Shown here piece by piece: positions 10,066 through 18,316 of a stretch of DNA of 64,000 bases; within the stretch, counting starts at the first letter, position 1, and every line of letters begins with the position of its first letter. The notes under the pieces were generated by a model. The model ran no database searches, was not told the DNA's origin, and saw only the letters and a program-made list of their open reading frames with translations. The stretch spans positions 1 to 64,000 of the forward strand of contig DATGIF010000017.1 in the NCBI GenBank assembly GCA_035295845.1, written 5' to 3'. A program made the position numbers and the translations under genes. This stretch comes from Palsa-892 sp035295845 (GTDB lineage Bacteria > Pseudomonadota > Alphaproteobacteria > Rhizobiales > Xanthobacteraceae).

Positions 10066-10410
10066 ATGCGGATCTCTCTTCTATGGGTGCCATCGGCCGT
10101 CCTCGGCCTGTTGCTGCTTAGCGCTTGCGCAGGCACCAATACGCCCGCGCCCACCGAGCCGGTCGCGGCGACCCCCGGCACCGCCGCCCAAAGGAGCCCC
10201 CTCACCGGGCCGCCCGGCTGCACCAAGCCGATCGCCGAATACGAGGCGCTCGTCGATCGCGACGTGACCACCGGCTATCTCAGCCAGAGCGTCTACGACC
10301 GCATCAATCAGGAGATCGCCGCCGGTCCACGGCCCGCCTGCGCCGCCGGCCGCGACGCCGACGCGCGCGGGCAACTCGCGCGCATCCGCACCTCGCACGG
10401 CTACCGCTGA
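10066..10410 (+). CDS. small putative lipoprotein
   Basis: 114 residues. The signal sequence ends in LLLSAC, a lipobox that predicts lipidation at Cys near residue 21 and anchoring in the envelope. The rest is Pro/Thr-rich, then a short helical region (EYEALVDRDVTTGYLSQSVYDRINQEI) that looks like a stable fold. GGGGAA precedes the ATG. I do not recognise a family with known function. It is divergent from leuA and convergent with ppk2. Confidence 0.7.
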   Translation: MRISLLWVPSAVLGLLLLSACAGTNTPAPTEPVAATPGTAAQRSPLTGPPGCTKPIAEYEALVDRDVTTGYLSQSVYDRINQEIAAGPRPACAAGRDADARGQLARIRTSHGYR

Positions 10411-10493
10411 GGCATGACCCCGAAAAGCGGGTGCCGGTTTTCGGACAAGGCCACGCTTCAGAAAAAATGTAAGGAGGCCGAAGCAAAGATTTT

Positions 10494-11432
10494 CTAGCGC
10501 TTCGCGCCCGGTTTCCTGGCGAGCGCCAGGCGCAACTTTTCCGCGTTGGAAGGCGCCTCCGCGAGCAACGCCTTGCGCACGGCCTTCATTTCCTTCAGCG
10601 CTTCGCCCCTCACCGCGGGATATTCGAGATCGAGCCGGTCGAGCGCCTTGATGATCGCCGCCGCCACCACGAGCTGCGTGAACCATTTGTGGTCCGCCGG
10701 CACCACGTGCCACGGCGAATGGGGGGTCGAGGTGTGGCGGATCATCTCTTCATAGGCGGTCATGTAGCGGTCCCACAGCTTGCGCTCTTCGACATCGTGC
10801 ATGGAGAATTTCCACCGCTTGGCGGGTTCATCCAGCCGGTCGAGAAAGCGCTTTCGCTGTTCTTCCTTCGACACGTAGAGGAAGAATTTGAGGACGACGA
10901 TGCCGTTATGGGCGAGATAGCGCTCGAAAGCGCGGATGTCCTTGAAGCGCTCCTGCCAGATGCGGTTGCTGACGAGCCTCTTCGGCAGCTTTTCGCCTTC
11001 CAGGATCTCGCGGTGGACGCGCGCAACCAGCACTTCCTCGTAATACGAGCGGTTGAAAATGCCGATGCGCCCGCGCTCGGGCAGCGCTTTCGCCGCGCGC
11101 CACAGGAAATCGTGGTCGAGCTCCTCGGCGCTCGGCGCCTTGAACGCGGTGACGTGGCATCCCTGCGGATTGATCCCCGTCATCACGTGCTTGATCAGGC
11201 TGTCCTTGCCGGCGGCGTCCATGGCCTGAAGGATCACGAGCACCGCCCAGCGGTCCTGGGCATAGAGCTTTTCCTGCAATTCGGCGAGGCGGCCGATGTC
11301 TCCCGCGAGCAAATCCTGCGCGCCTGATTTATCGAGCCCTAGTCCGCCGCGGTCGCCGGGCGCGTAATCGCCGAGCCGGAATTTCTCCGGATCGCCGACG
11401 CGGTAGCGTTTAATGAGCTTGTCGCGATTCAT
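10494..11432 (-). CDS. ppk2: polyphosphate kinase 2 family protein
   Basis: 312 residues. PPK2 enzymes transfer phosphate between polyphosphate and nucleotides. The Walker A segment reads LQAMDAAGKDSLIKHV, the Walker B/lid region includes GIFNRSYYEEVLVARVH, and SPWHVVPADHKWF is the conserved C-terminal motif. The ATG at 11432 overlaps the preceding Nudix gene stop as ATGA; a GTG 9 nt upstream is possible. The C-terminus is Lys/Arg-rich. The subgroup (AMP-, ADP- or NDP-preferring) cannot be set from sequence alone. Confidence 0.92.
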   Translation of the reverse strand: MNRDKLIKRYRVGDPEKFRLGDYAPGDRGGLGLDKSGAQDLLAGDIGRLAELQEKLYAQDRWAVLVILQAMDAAGKDSLIKHVMTGINPQGCHVTAFKAPSAEELDHDFLWRAAKALPERGRIGIFNRSYYEEVLVARVHREILEGEKLPKRLVSNRIWQERFKDIRAFERYLAHNGIVVLKFFLYVSKEEQRKRFLDRLDEPAKRWKFSMHDVEERKLWDRYMTAYEEMIRHTSTPHSPWHVVPADHKWFTQLVVAAAIIKALDRLDLEYPAVRGEALKEMKAVRKALLAEAPSNAEKLRLALARKPGAKR

Positions 11433-12139
11433 GAGTTCCACTCGCTTTCGAGATAAGCGCGCACGAAGTCGGGCATCGCAGGCAGGAAATCCGCGGGGCT
11501 CCGTATTACCACGATGTCCTCAAGCTCGGCCTGTTTTTCCCGCGCGATGAAGGCGCGGATGCGGGCGACGAGTTTTTCCGCGGGTTCAGACGAACGCAGC
11601 GGCCGCATCAATGCGATGCGCGCGCCGGCGATCACCGCGCGCCAGCCGGGAGCGGGCGCTATTTCACCGGCTGAAATCCCGGTTTCCTCGGTCAATTCGC
11701 GCAGCACGCTTGCCGCAAGATCGACCGCGCCATCGGGCCGCACGTCGGAGGGATCGGGCGTGCCGGCGGGAAAATAAATCTTGCCGGCATTGGCCGTGTG
11801 CTTCGCCATGCGGCCGAGGAGAAAGGCGCCGTCGGCCGCGCGCAGCGCGCCGGCGGCAAAGCAGTTCTTCACCGACGGGTCGGCAAAACCCTCGTCGCGC
11901 CAGGTGAGGAAGCTCGCGAAATCCGTTTCGAGATAAGCGCCGCGGAAGGTCGCCGCCTCGATCGCGAAGCGGTGCAGGATGAGCACGCGGCCGTTCCACA
12001 GCGCCGGACGTTCCGCGCGCGCTTTCGCGAAGTGCCGGTCGATGCGGGCCCGGTTTTCCTCGGCCCACGGCCAGGCGCGCGGCTCGTAACGCAAATCGAG
12101 CCGCTCGACCGCGACAACGCGAATGCCGCCTTCGCTCAC
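11429..12139 (-). CDS. Nudix hydrolase-like protein
   Basis: 236 residues starting with GTG at 12139, whose GTGA overlaps the pdxY stop. The central Nudix box reads GAVDLAASVLRELTEETGIS, close to the G-x5-E-x7-REUxEExGU consensus though the first Glu is replaced (Asp/Leu region), so activity should be viewed with some caution. The preceding segment ILHRFAIEAATFRGAYLETDF and GRMAKHTANAGKIYFPAGTPD fits the Nudix beta-sandwich. The longer frame reaching to 12667 is a shadow of pdxY. Its substrate is unknown; being between a vitamin B6 kinase and a polyphosphate kinase suggests nucleotide or cofactor salvage. Confidence 0.75.
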   Translation of the reverse strand: MSEGGIRVVAVERLDLRYEPRAWPWAEENRARIDRHFAKARAERPALWNGRVLILHRFAIEAATFRGAYLETDFASFLTWRDEGFADPSVKNCFAAGALRAADGAFLLGRMAKHTANAGKIYFPAGTPDPSDVRPDGAVDLAASVLRELTEETGISAGEIAPAPGWRAVIAGARIALMRPLRSSEPAEKLVARIRAFIAREKQAELEDIVVIRSPADFLPAMPDFVRAYLESEWNS

Positions 12140-12987
12140 GAGACGGCTTCCGCCTTGAAGACGCGCGAAGGCCGCACGAATTCCTCCTGCGCCGCCACCA
12201 GGAGAATTTCGCGCGCACGGGCTTCCTGCGTGCGGGCGAGAACGCCGAAGATCGAGGACGCCGCCCGCGACAGCGCCTCCGCCGTCGATCCGCCGGCAAG
12301 CGCATGAAAAAAGAAAAGTGCGGCGATCGCATCCCCCGCGCCGTTGACGGAAAGATCGAGGAGCGGCGTGCGGACGCGGAAGCGGCCGTCGGGTCCGGAG
12401 GCGAGCATGTCGATCGCATCGCGCGGCATGTCTTCCAGGTGCAGGCTCGTCACCAGCACCTGCTTCGGGCCCATCGCATGCAGCGCGTCGCACGCGCGCA
12501 CCGCCTCGGCGATCGTCCTGCTCGCCATTCCCGACAGGTAATCGAGCTCGAACTGGTTGGGCGTCACGATGTCGGCCGCGGGCAGCGCGCGCGCGCGCAT
12601 GAATGCGGGAATGCCGGGCCGCACGAACACGCCGCGGCCCACGTCGCCGATCACCGGATCGCAGCAATAGCGGGCCTTGCCATTTGCCGCCTTCACGCGG
12701 ACGGCCGCCGCGAGGATCGCTTCGCCGATCTCGGCCGAGCCCATATAGCCGGACAAGACGCCGTCACAGGTGGGAAGCACGCCGCGCTCTTCGATCCCTT
12801 GCACCAGCTCATGGATGAGCGGCGCGCCGAATACCTCGCCGCGCCAGGCGCCGTAGCCGGTATGGTTCGAGAACTGCACGGTGTGGATCGGCCACACCTC
12901 GACCCCGAGCCGCTGCAACGGAAAGACCGCCGCGGCATTGCCCACATGGCCATAGGCGACGTGCGATTGGATCGAGAGGATATTCAT
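12136..12987 (-). CDS. pdxY: pyridoxal kinase PdxY
   Basis: 283 residues. Phosphorylates pyridoxal (and related vitamers) in B6 salvage. It begins MNILSIQSHVAYGHVGNAAA with the family's SxVxYGHVGN motif, followed by NHTGYGAWRG, GYMGSAEIGE and the anion-hole segment DLSVNGAGDAIAALF, where the PfkB-type catalytic Asp sits in GAGD. It heads a three-gene operon in which each downstream start overlaps the preceding stop by 4 nt. Confidence 0.93.
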   Translation of the reverse strand: MNILSIQSHVAYGHVGNAAAVFPLQRLGVEVWPIHTVQFSNHTGYGAWRGEVFGAPLIHELVQGIEERGVLPTCDGVLSGYMGSAEIGEAILAAAVRVKAANGKARYCCDPVIGDVGRGVFVRPGIPAFMRARALPAADIVTPNQFELDYLSGMASRTIAEAVRACDALHAMGPKQVLVTSLHLEDMPRDAIDMLASGPDGRFRVRTPLLDLSVNGAGDAIAALFFFHALAGGSTAEALSRAASSIFGVLARTQEARAREILLVAAQEEFVRPSRVFKAEAVS

Positions 12988-13100
12988 GGTCGGCCGGCCG
13001 CTTGCTTATAACGCCCCCGCGAATTGAAACCGCGCGCGGCGAGATTACCCCAATACCTGCAAGCATTTGAGCGGAAATCGCGGGCGCGCGAGGCCCAAAG

Positions 13101-13126
13101 TAAAAGGGCGCCCGCCGGGACGCCCT
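13101..13126 (-). terminator. intrinsic terminator for the small membrane protein gene at 13155
   Basis: On the minus strand, AGGGCG and CGCCCT form a stem around a 10-nt GC-rich loop and are followed by TTTTACTTT. It stands 29 bp past the end of the 13155-13412 gene. Confidence 0.65.
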
Positions 13127-13154
13127 CATTCGAAGATCGGTGGAACGGCCGGCG

Positions 13155-13412
13155 CTATTTCTTCTTTTCTTCTTCCACGTAGAAGCGCTGCTGGATGTAC
13201 CACACCAGCAGCATCAGCGCGCCGACGCCGACGAGCGTGGCGCCCGGTACGGCGTTTCCGAAAGCGACGAGATTGTCGTAGACGCCTTGCACGAAGCCTC
13301 CCGAGTTGGGGCCGAGCACGAGGTGCGCGAGAACGCTCAGGAGGACGACCAGAAACGCGATCTCGATGATGGTCCACAGATAGCGCCTGGCTTTGTCTAG
13401 ATGTCTGATCAT
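13155..13412 (-). CDS. small two-helix membrane protein
   Basis: 85 residues starting at 13412, which has GGGGG upstream; the longer ATG at 13469 does not. Two hydrophobic helices (about residues 12-32 and 57-75) flank a Gly/Asn loop, and the tail is YVEEEKKK. The pattern resembles the next gene upstream (13521-13754), so they are probably diverged paralogues. No family with a known function is recognised. Confidence 0.7.
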   Translation of the reverse strand: MIRHLDKARRYLWTIIEIAFLVVLLSVLAHLVLGPNSGGFVQGVYDNLVAFGNAVPGATLVGVGALMLLVWYIQQRFYVEEEKKK

Positions 13413-13520
13413 GGCTACCCCCGGATTGAACGGGTGGAAGGCTTGGCCTTCCACCCGATATTGTTTCATCGCGTCAATCGGCGAACGAAGCGAACTTCGT
13501 CCGAGATTAGCACGCGCGGC

Positions 13521-13754
13521 TCACGACATCTGGCGCTTCGAGAACAACCAGAGGATCAGGCCGAGCGCGATCAAGCCGACGAGACCGTTCTGGCCAAGGT
13601 CTTTCACCATGCCGGTGATATTGCCGACGACCTGCCCGAAGAACGGAACGTTTCCGCCGACCAACAGTGCGGCGACGATGGCCAATGCCAAGAGCATCAG
13701 ACCGACTTCAGTCAGTGCGCCGATCAGATGCTTTAACCCTTTCAGTGCGTCCAT
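13521..13754 (-). CDS. small two-helix membrane protein
   Basis: 77 residues; GGGAGA sits 7-8 nt before the ATG at 13754. Hydrophobic helices at about residues 13-33 and 52-70 flank GGNVPFFGQVVGNITGMVKDLGQNG, and the tail SKRQMS is basic. The layout matches the downstream gene and the two are 108 bp apart on the same strand. Function unknown. The 311 bp between 13755 and 14065 hold no gene I can support, only a thrice-repeated GGCGCTATTT motif (13150, 13816, 13870 area). Confidence 0.7.
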   Translation of the reverse strand: MDALKGLKHLIGALTEVGLMLLALAIVAALLVGGNVPFFGQVVGNITGMVKDLGQNGLVGLIALGLILWLFSKRQMS

Positions 13755-14065
13755 AGTGCGGTTCTCCCATTGCAACGGCTTTGTTGACGCAACACGATTC
13801 GACGAATGTCCTAGTCCCGGCGCTATTTCAAGACGCGCATCCGGCGCTCGTGCTGCATAGCGAAATGAAAACGGCGCTATTTCCGCGCCGCGATGGGCGA
13901 AATGGCGGAAATACGGGCCTCCGCAGCGCGCCGCGATTGTCGTCGCGGCGACTTGTCTCGCTCACCGTCCACCACTGAATCGCGCGAGCGCCCGCTCGTG
14001 CCGCCGACGCCGGGCGTTTGATGCCGAATCAACCGGACGCCGGCGGCGCGCCGGCGCCGGGCCGG

Positions 14066-15097
14066 TCAGTGCGTGGGTTTTCCGTTCGCCTGTTCGACGA
14101 ATTTGTTGGTGTAGGTCTTCGAAAGATCGATCTTCGCGTTGGCGACGTCCGGCGAAGACTGGCTGAACACCGCGAGCACGGCCTCGGCGCCCTTGGGGTC
14201 CATCGCGCCCGTCTCCGAATACATCGGAATCGTATTCTTCAACGCGGCGAGATAAAGCTCCTTGTTGGGTCCGACGAGATCGGCCGGCATTTTCGCCATC
14301 ACTTCTTCCGCCGAATGCGCGTGAATCCACTTGAGCGTCGCGACGATCGCGCTCGCGAGCGCCTGCGTCTCCTTCGGATGCTCCGCGATCCAGCCGCTCT
14401 TGGTGTAGAGCGCGCCGCCCGGATACTCGCCGCCGAACACCGCGAGCGTGTCCTTGGCCGTGCGCGTGTCGCTGAGGACTTTCAGCGGCGCCTTGCCCGA
14501 TAGAAGCGTCGGCGTGGGGTCGAGCATCACCGCGGCATCGACGGTTCCCTGCTCCATGGCCGCGACCGAGGTGGGCCCGAGGCCGACGCCGATCACCGCC
14601 ACCGCGTTGGGATCGACTCCGGCCTTGGCGAGGAGATATTTGAGGAAGAAATCGGTCGACGAACCGGGGGCGGAGACGCCCACTTTCTTGCCGGCAAGCT
14701 CCTTCAGCGAGCCGATTTCGCCCGCGTGCTGCGGCGAGACGCCGAGCACCATGCCGGGATAGCGGTCGTAGACCACGAAGGCGGTGAGCGCCTGGTTCTT
14801 GGCGGCCAAATTCACGCAGTGATCGTAGTATCCCGATACCACGTCGGCGCTGCCGCCGATCACCGCCGTGAGCGCCTGCGAGCCGCCCTTGAAGTCGACG
14901 AGTTCGACTTCGATTCCGGCCTTGTCGAATTCGCCCAGCTCGCGCGCGAGCACTGTCGGGAGATAGCAGAGGCAGCCGGCGCCGCCGATCGCGATCGTGA
15001 CCTTGGGTTTTGCGCCTTCGGCCGAGGCGGCCCCGGCGAACAGCGAAAGAACCGCAAGCGATAGAACGAGCCGCCGAACGCGCAAGCGCACCATCAT
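14066..15097 (-). CDS. ABC transporter substrate-binding protein, NMT1/SsuA-like
   Basis: 343 residues with a Sec signal peptide ending GAASA. The mature protein has the family's start VTIAIGGAGCLCYLPTVLA, the FDKAGIEVELVDFKGG segment and SADVVSGYYDH, as in NitT/TauT (nitrate, sulfonate, thiamine-precursor) receptors. Two ATGs are adjacent; the second (15094) has better spacing from GGAGGA. It follows the ATPase and permease genes on the same strand, separated by 71 bp from the permease stop, and completes an importer. Substrate cannot be read from sequence. Confidence 0.88.
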   Translation of the reverse strand: MMVRLRVRRLVLSLAVLSLFAGAASAEGAKPKVTIAIGGAGCLCYLPTVLARELGEFDKAGIEVELVDFKGGSQALTAVIGGSADVVSGYYDHCVNLAAKNQALTAFVVYDRYPGMVLGVSPQHAGEIGSLKELAGKKVGVSAPGSSTDFFLKYLLAKAGVDPNAVAVIGVGLGPTSVAAMEQGTVDAAVMLDPTPTLLSGKAPLKVLSDTRTAKDTLAVFGGEYPGGALYTKSGWIAEHPKETQALASAIVATLKWIHAHSAEEVMAKMPADLVGPNKELYLAALKNTIPMYSETGAMDPKGAEAVLAVFSQSSPDVANAKIDLSKTYTNKFVEQANGKPTH

Positions 15098-15167
15098 GTC
15101 CTCCCGGGCGTATTTTCGTTATTGGCGGCGACCTTAGACCAGCGCGCGCAAGGCCGCAAAGATCGCC

Positions 15168-15956
15168 TCAGTGGCCCGTCTCCGCCGCCACCGGCTGCCA
15201 GACGAGCAAGCGCCGCTCGACGAGCGACACGAGCGCATCGATCAGAACGACGAAGACGCCGAGCACGAACATGCCGGCGAAGACGCCGGCGACGTCGAAG
15301 ACGCCTTCCGCCTGCTGGATGAGATAGCCGAGCCCGGCCGCCGCCCCGAGATATTCGCCGACCACCGCGCCGACCACGGCGAATCCGACGGAGGTGTGCA
15401 GCGACGAAAACATCCACGAGAGCGCCGACGGCCAATAGACGTGGCGGAGCAACTGGCGTTCGCTCATGCCGAGCATTCGTCCGTTCGCGAGCACCGCGGG
15501 GCTCACTTCCTTCACGCCCTGATAGACGTTGAAGAAGACGATGAAGAAGACGAGCGTCACCCCGAGCGCCACCTTCGACCAGATGCCGAGCCCCAGCCAC
15601 AGCGTGAAGATCGGCGCCAACACCACGCGCGGCAGCGCGTTGATCATCTTCACGTAAGGGTCGAACACGGCGGCGATGACGGGCTTCCTCGCGAACCAGA
15701 AGCCGATGCCGACGCCCGCGAGCGAGCCGATCGCGAAGGCCAAGAGCGCTTCGGTCAAGGTGACCGCAAGGTGCCACCAGATCGTGCGTTCGTAGAACCA
15801 TTTGAACACGCGCGCCGCGACGTCGACGGGCGTCGAGAAGAAGAAGGGATCGAGCAGGTAACGGCCGAAGAATTGATAGGTCGAACAGATGTGCCAAACG
15901 AGGAGGACGATCGCCGCGACGAGGATCTGCAAGGCGAGGATCTTCGCGCGGCTCAT
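15168..15956 (-). CDS. ABC transporter permease, NitT/TauT type
   Basis: 262 residues with about six membrane helices. The EAA loop that docks on the ATPase reads ANGRMLGMSERQLLRHVYWPSA. The ATG overlaps the ATPase stop as ATGA (15953-15956), so the two subunits are co-translated. It closely fits SsuC/TauC-like permeases (ALPRVVLAPIFTLWLGLG, VGEYLGAAAGLGYLI). A longer frame up to 16484 is a shadow of the ATPase gene. Confidence 0.92.
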   Translation of the reverse strand: MSRAKILALQILVAAIVLLVWHICSTYQFFGRYLLDPFFFSTPVDVAARVFKWFYERTIWWHLAVTLTEALLAFAIGSLAGVGIGFWFARKPVIAAVFDPYVKMINALPRVVLAPIFTLWLGLGIWSKVALGVTLVFFIVFFNVYQGVKEVSPAVLANGRMLGMSERQLLRHVYWPSALSWMFSSLHTSVGFAVVGAVVGEYLGAAAGLGYLIQQAEGVFDVAGVFAGMFVLGVFVVLIDALVSLVERRLLVWQPVAAETGH

Positions 15957-16792
15957 GCGGCCGCTTCCGTCTGCGCGTAGGTCTTTTCGACTTCTTCCTT
16001 CAGCCGCACCCAGATTTCGCGATGAATTTCGTGGAAGGCGGGCGCGAGCTTCACGTCCATGGTGTCGCGCGGCCGCGGCAAGGAGATGTTCCAGTCGCCG
16101 ATGATGCGCGCGTTCGGCCCCGCCGACATCACCACCACCCGGTCCGAGAGCGCGATCGCCTCCTCGAGATCGTGGGTGACGAACAACACCGCCTTCTTTT
16201 CGGCGTGCCACAGATTGAGCAACAGATTGCCCATGATCTGGCGCGTCTGCGCGTCGAGCGGCCCGAACGGCTCGTCCATCAGAAGAATCTCCGGGTCGCG
16301 GATCAAGACCTGCGCAAGCGCGACGCGCTTTTTCTGGCCGCCCGACAGCATATGCGGATAGCGGTCGGCGAAGGCGCCAAGGCCCACGCGCGCAAGCCAG
16401 CCGCGCGCCTTCGCGCGCGCTTCGTTCGGGGCAATGCCCGCGACGTCGAGCCCGATCGCGACGTTCTCGAGTACCGTCTTCCACGGAAACAGCGCATCGG
16501 CCTGAAACAGGTAACCCGCGCTTGCATTCAGGTCCGCAAGCGGCGCGCCGAGAATTTCGACCCGGCCTTCGCTGGGCGCGATCAACCCCGCCGTGAGATT
16601 CAGGAGCGTGGTCTTGCCGCAGCCGGTCGGCCCGACGATCGACAGAAACTCGCCCGCCGCAACCGAAAGATTGACGCCCTCGATCGCCGCATAGCTTCCG
16701 CCCTCGAAGAAGTAGGAGACGCCAACGCCGTCAAAGCGAACAGCGGGCGCTTGCTTCGGCGCGGCATTGGTATCGGTCGTCGGCAACGGCAC
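15953..16792 (-). CDS. ABC transporter ATP-binding protein, NitT/TauT type
   Basis: 279 residues. Walker A is GPTGCGKTT, the signature is LSGGQKKRVALAQ, Walker B is ILLMDEPFGPLDA and the switch His lies in VTHDLEEAIAL. It powers the permease and receptor encoded just downstream (ATPase-permease-receptor order). The N-terminal 20 residues before the nucleotide-binding domain are poorly conserved, so the exact start is uncertain. Confidence 0.93.
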   Translation of the reverse strand: MPLPTTDTNAAPKQAPAVRFDGVGVSYFFEGGSYAAIEGVNLSVAAGEFLSIVGPTGCGKTTLLNLTAGLIAPSEGRVEILGAPLADLNASAGYLFQADALFPWKTVLENVAIGLDVAGIAPNEARAKARGWLARVGLGAFADRYPHMLSGGQKKRVALAQVLIRDPEILLMDEPFGPLDAQTRQIMGNLLLNLWHAEKKAVLFVTHDLEEAIALSDRVVVMSAGPNARIIGDWNISLPRPRDTMDVKLAPAFHEIHREIWVRLKEEVEKTYAQTEAAA

Positions 16793-16981
16793 GTTTCGGC
16801 TTCCCCTCGCGCCCCTCTTTTTCGGTCTTTATCGGCGGGCGGCGGAGACTAGCGGCGGCGGCGCGCGGCGCAAAGCCAAAGAAGGCGCGGCGATTTTTAT
16901 CGTTGCATACGACAGCCGAAGGCCCCACAAAGGCGCGCCCCGCCGCCTTGCTCCATTCACCACCGCAACGGTACCGCTCCT

Positions 16982-17500
16982 ATGAGCCTGGAACAGCTTG
17001 TCCAACAGGTCCTTGATTTCGTGAAGGAGCACCAGGCCTGGGCGCCTTTGATCGCGGGCGCGCTCGCTTTCGGCGAGTCCTTCGCCATCATCTCGTTGCT
17101 CATCCCCGCGACCATGGCTCTGATCGGCGTCGGCGCGCTCATCGGCGTGACCGACATCTCCTTTATCCCCGTGTGGATCGGCGCTTCGGTGGGCGCCGCG
17201 CTCGGCGACTGGATCTCCTACTGGATCGGCCTCAAGGTGGAAAACGCCGCGCACCATCTCTGGCCGCTTTCGCGCTATCCGCAAATGATCGAGCGCGGCG
17301 AGGCGTTCTTCAAGCGGTTCGGCACCTGGTCGATCTTCTTGGGGCGGTTTTTCGGGCCGGTGCGCGCGGTCATTCCGTTGATCGCCGGCATGTTCGAAAT
17401 GCCCTTCATCCCCTTCCAGATCGCGAACTGGGTTTCGGCCTTCGCCTGGGCTTTCGCGCTGCTCGCGCCGGGTTTCACGCTGTTCAAATACTTTTCGTGA
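16982..17500 (+). CDS. DedA family membrane protein
   Basis: 172 residues with about four hydrophobic segments. The family motifs GRFFGPVRAVIPLIAGMFEM (the F-x-x-R-x-x-P-x-R region) and GASVGAALGDWISYWIGLK (the G-x-x-x-G-D-x-x-x-Y-x-x-G region) are clear. DedA proteins are thought to be polyprenyl- or phospho-lipid flippases that affect envelope homeostasis. No obvious partner lies beside it; the next gene starts a separate ABC system. Confidence 0.88.
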   Translation: MSLEQLVQQVLDFVKEHQAWAPLIAGALAFGESFAIISLLIPATMALIGVGALIGVTDISFIPVWIGASVGAALGDWISYWIGLKVENAAHHLWPLSRYPQMIERGEAFFKRFGTWSIFLGRFFGPVRAVIPLIAGMFEMPFIPFQIANWVSAFAWAFALLAPGFTLFKYFS

Positions 17501-17536
17501 AGGCGGACCCGCCGCCGTGCTAATCATGGGCGCGCC

Positions 17537-18316
17537 ATGCCGCGCGCGCCGATCATCGAATTCAGCGACGTCTCGAAAACCTACGGCGAGGCCCACGCCC
17601 TTGAACATGTGAGCCTCGTCGTCGGCGCGGGCGAATTTCTCGCCATCGTCGGTCCCTCCGGCTCGGGCAAAACCACGCTGTTGCGCCTCGTCAACCGGCT
17701 CGCCGAGCCTTCGAGCGGGGAAGTGCGCGTCGAGAACGCGGACGTGCGCCTTGCCGATCCGCCTCTGCTCCGGCGCCGCATCGGCTACGTCTTCCAGGGC
17801 ATCGGCCTTTTCCCGCATCTGACCGTCGCCGAGAATATCGCGATCACGCCGCGGCTGATCGGCTGGGAGAAGGATAAGCGCGCGGCGCGCGCCGACGAAT
17901 TGCTGAACCTCGTGCGGCTTGATCCCGCCCACTACCGCGACCGCCTGCCGGCCGAACTTTCCGGCGGCGAGCGGCAGCGCGTGGGCGTCGCGCGCGCGCT
18001 CGCGGCCGAGCCGAAGATCGTCTTGATGGACGAGCCCTTCGGCGCGCTCGACGCGGTGAACCGCGACGCGATCGGCCGCGACTATCGCGCCTTGCACGCC
18101 GGCCTCGGCCTCACCACCGTGATGATCACCCACGACCTCACCGAAGCCGTGCTGCTGGCCGACCGCATCGTGGTCATCCATGAAGGCCGCCTGATCGAGG
18201 AAGGCACGCCGCGCGAATTGATGATCTCGCCCAAGAACGCCTATGTGCGCGAACTGATCGAGACGCCGCGCCGCCAGGCCGAACGGCTCGGCGCGTTGCT
18301 CAAGGGCGGCGCATGA
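17537..18316 (+). CDS. ABC transporter ATP-binding protein, OpuC/glycine-betaine type
   Basis: 259 residues. Walker A GPSGSGKTT, signature LSGGERQRVGVARAL, Walker B IVLMDEPFGALDA and MITHDLTEAVLLADR. RRRIGYVFQGIGLFPHLTVAENI is typical of the OpuCA/ProV-like quaternary-amine group, but no CBS domains follow, so it is short. The stop overlaps the start of the fused permease/receptor gene as ATGA (18313-18316). Confidence 0.92.
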   Translation: MPRAPIIEFSDVSKTYGEAHALEHVSLVVGAGEFLAIVGPSGSGKTTLLRLVNRLAEPSSGEVRVENADVRLADPPLLRRRIGYVFQGIGLFPHLTVAENIAITPRLIGWEKDKRAARADELLNLVRLDPAHYRDRLPAELSGGERQRVGVARALAAEPKIVLMDEPFGALDAVNRDAIGRDYRALHAGLGLTTVMITHDLTEAVLLADRIVVIHEGRLIEEGTPRELMISPKNAYVRELIETPRRQAERLGALLKGGA

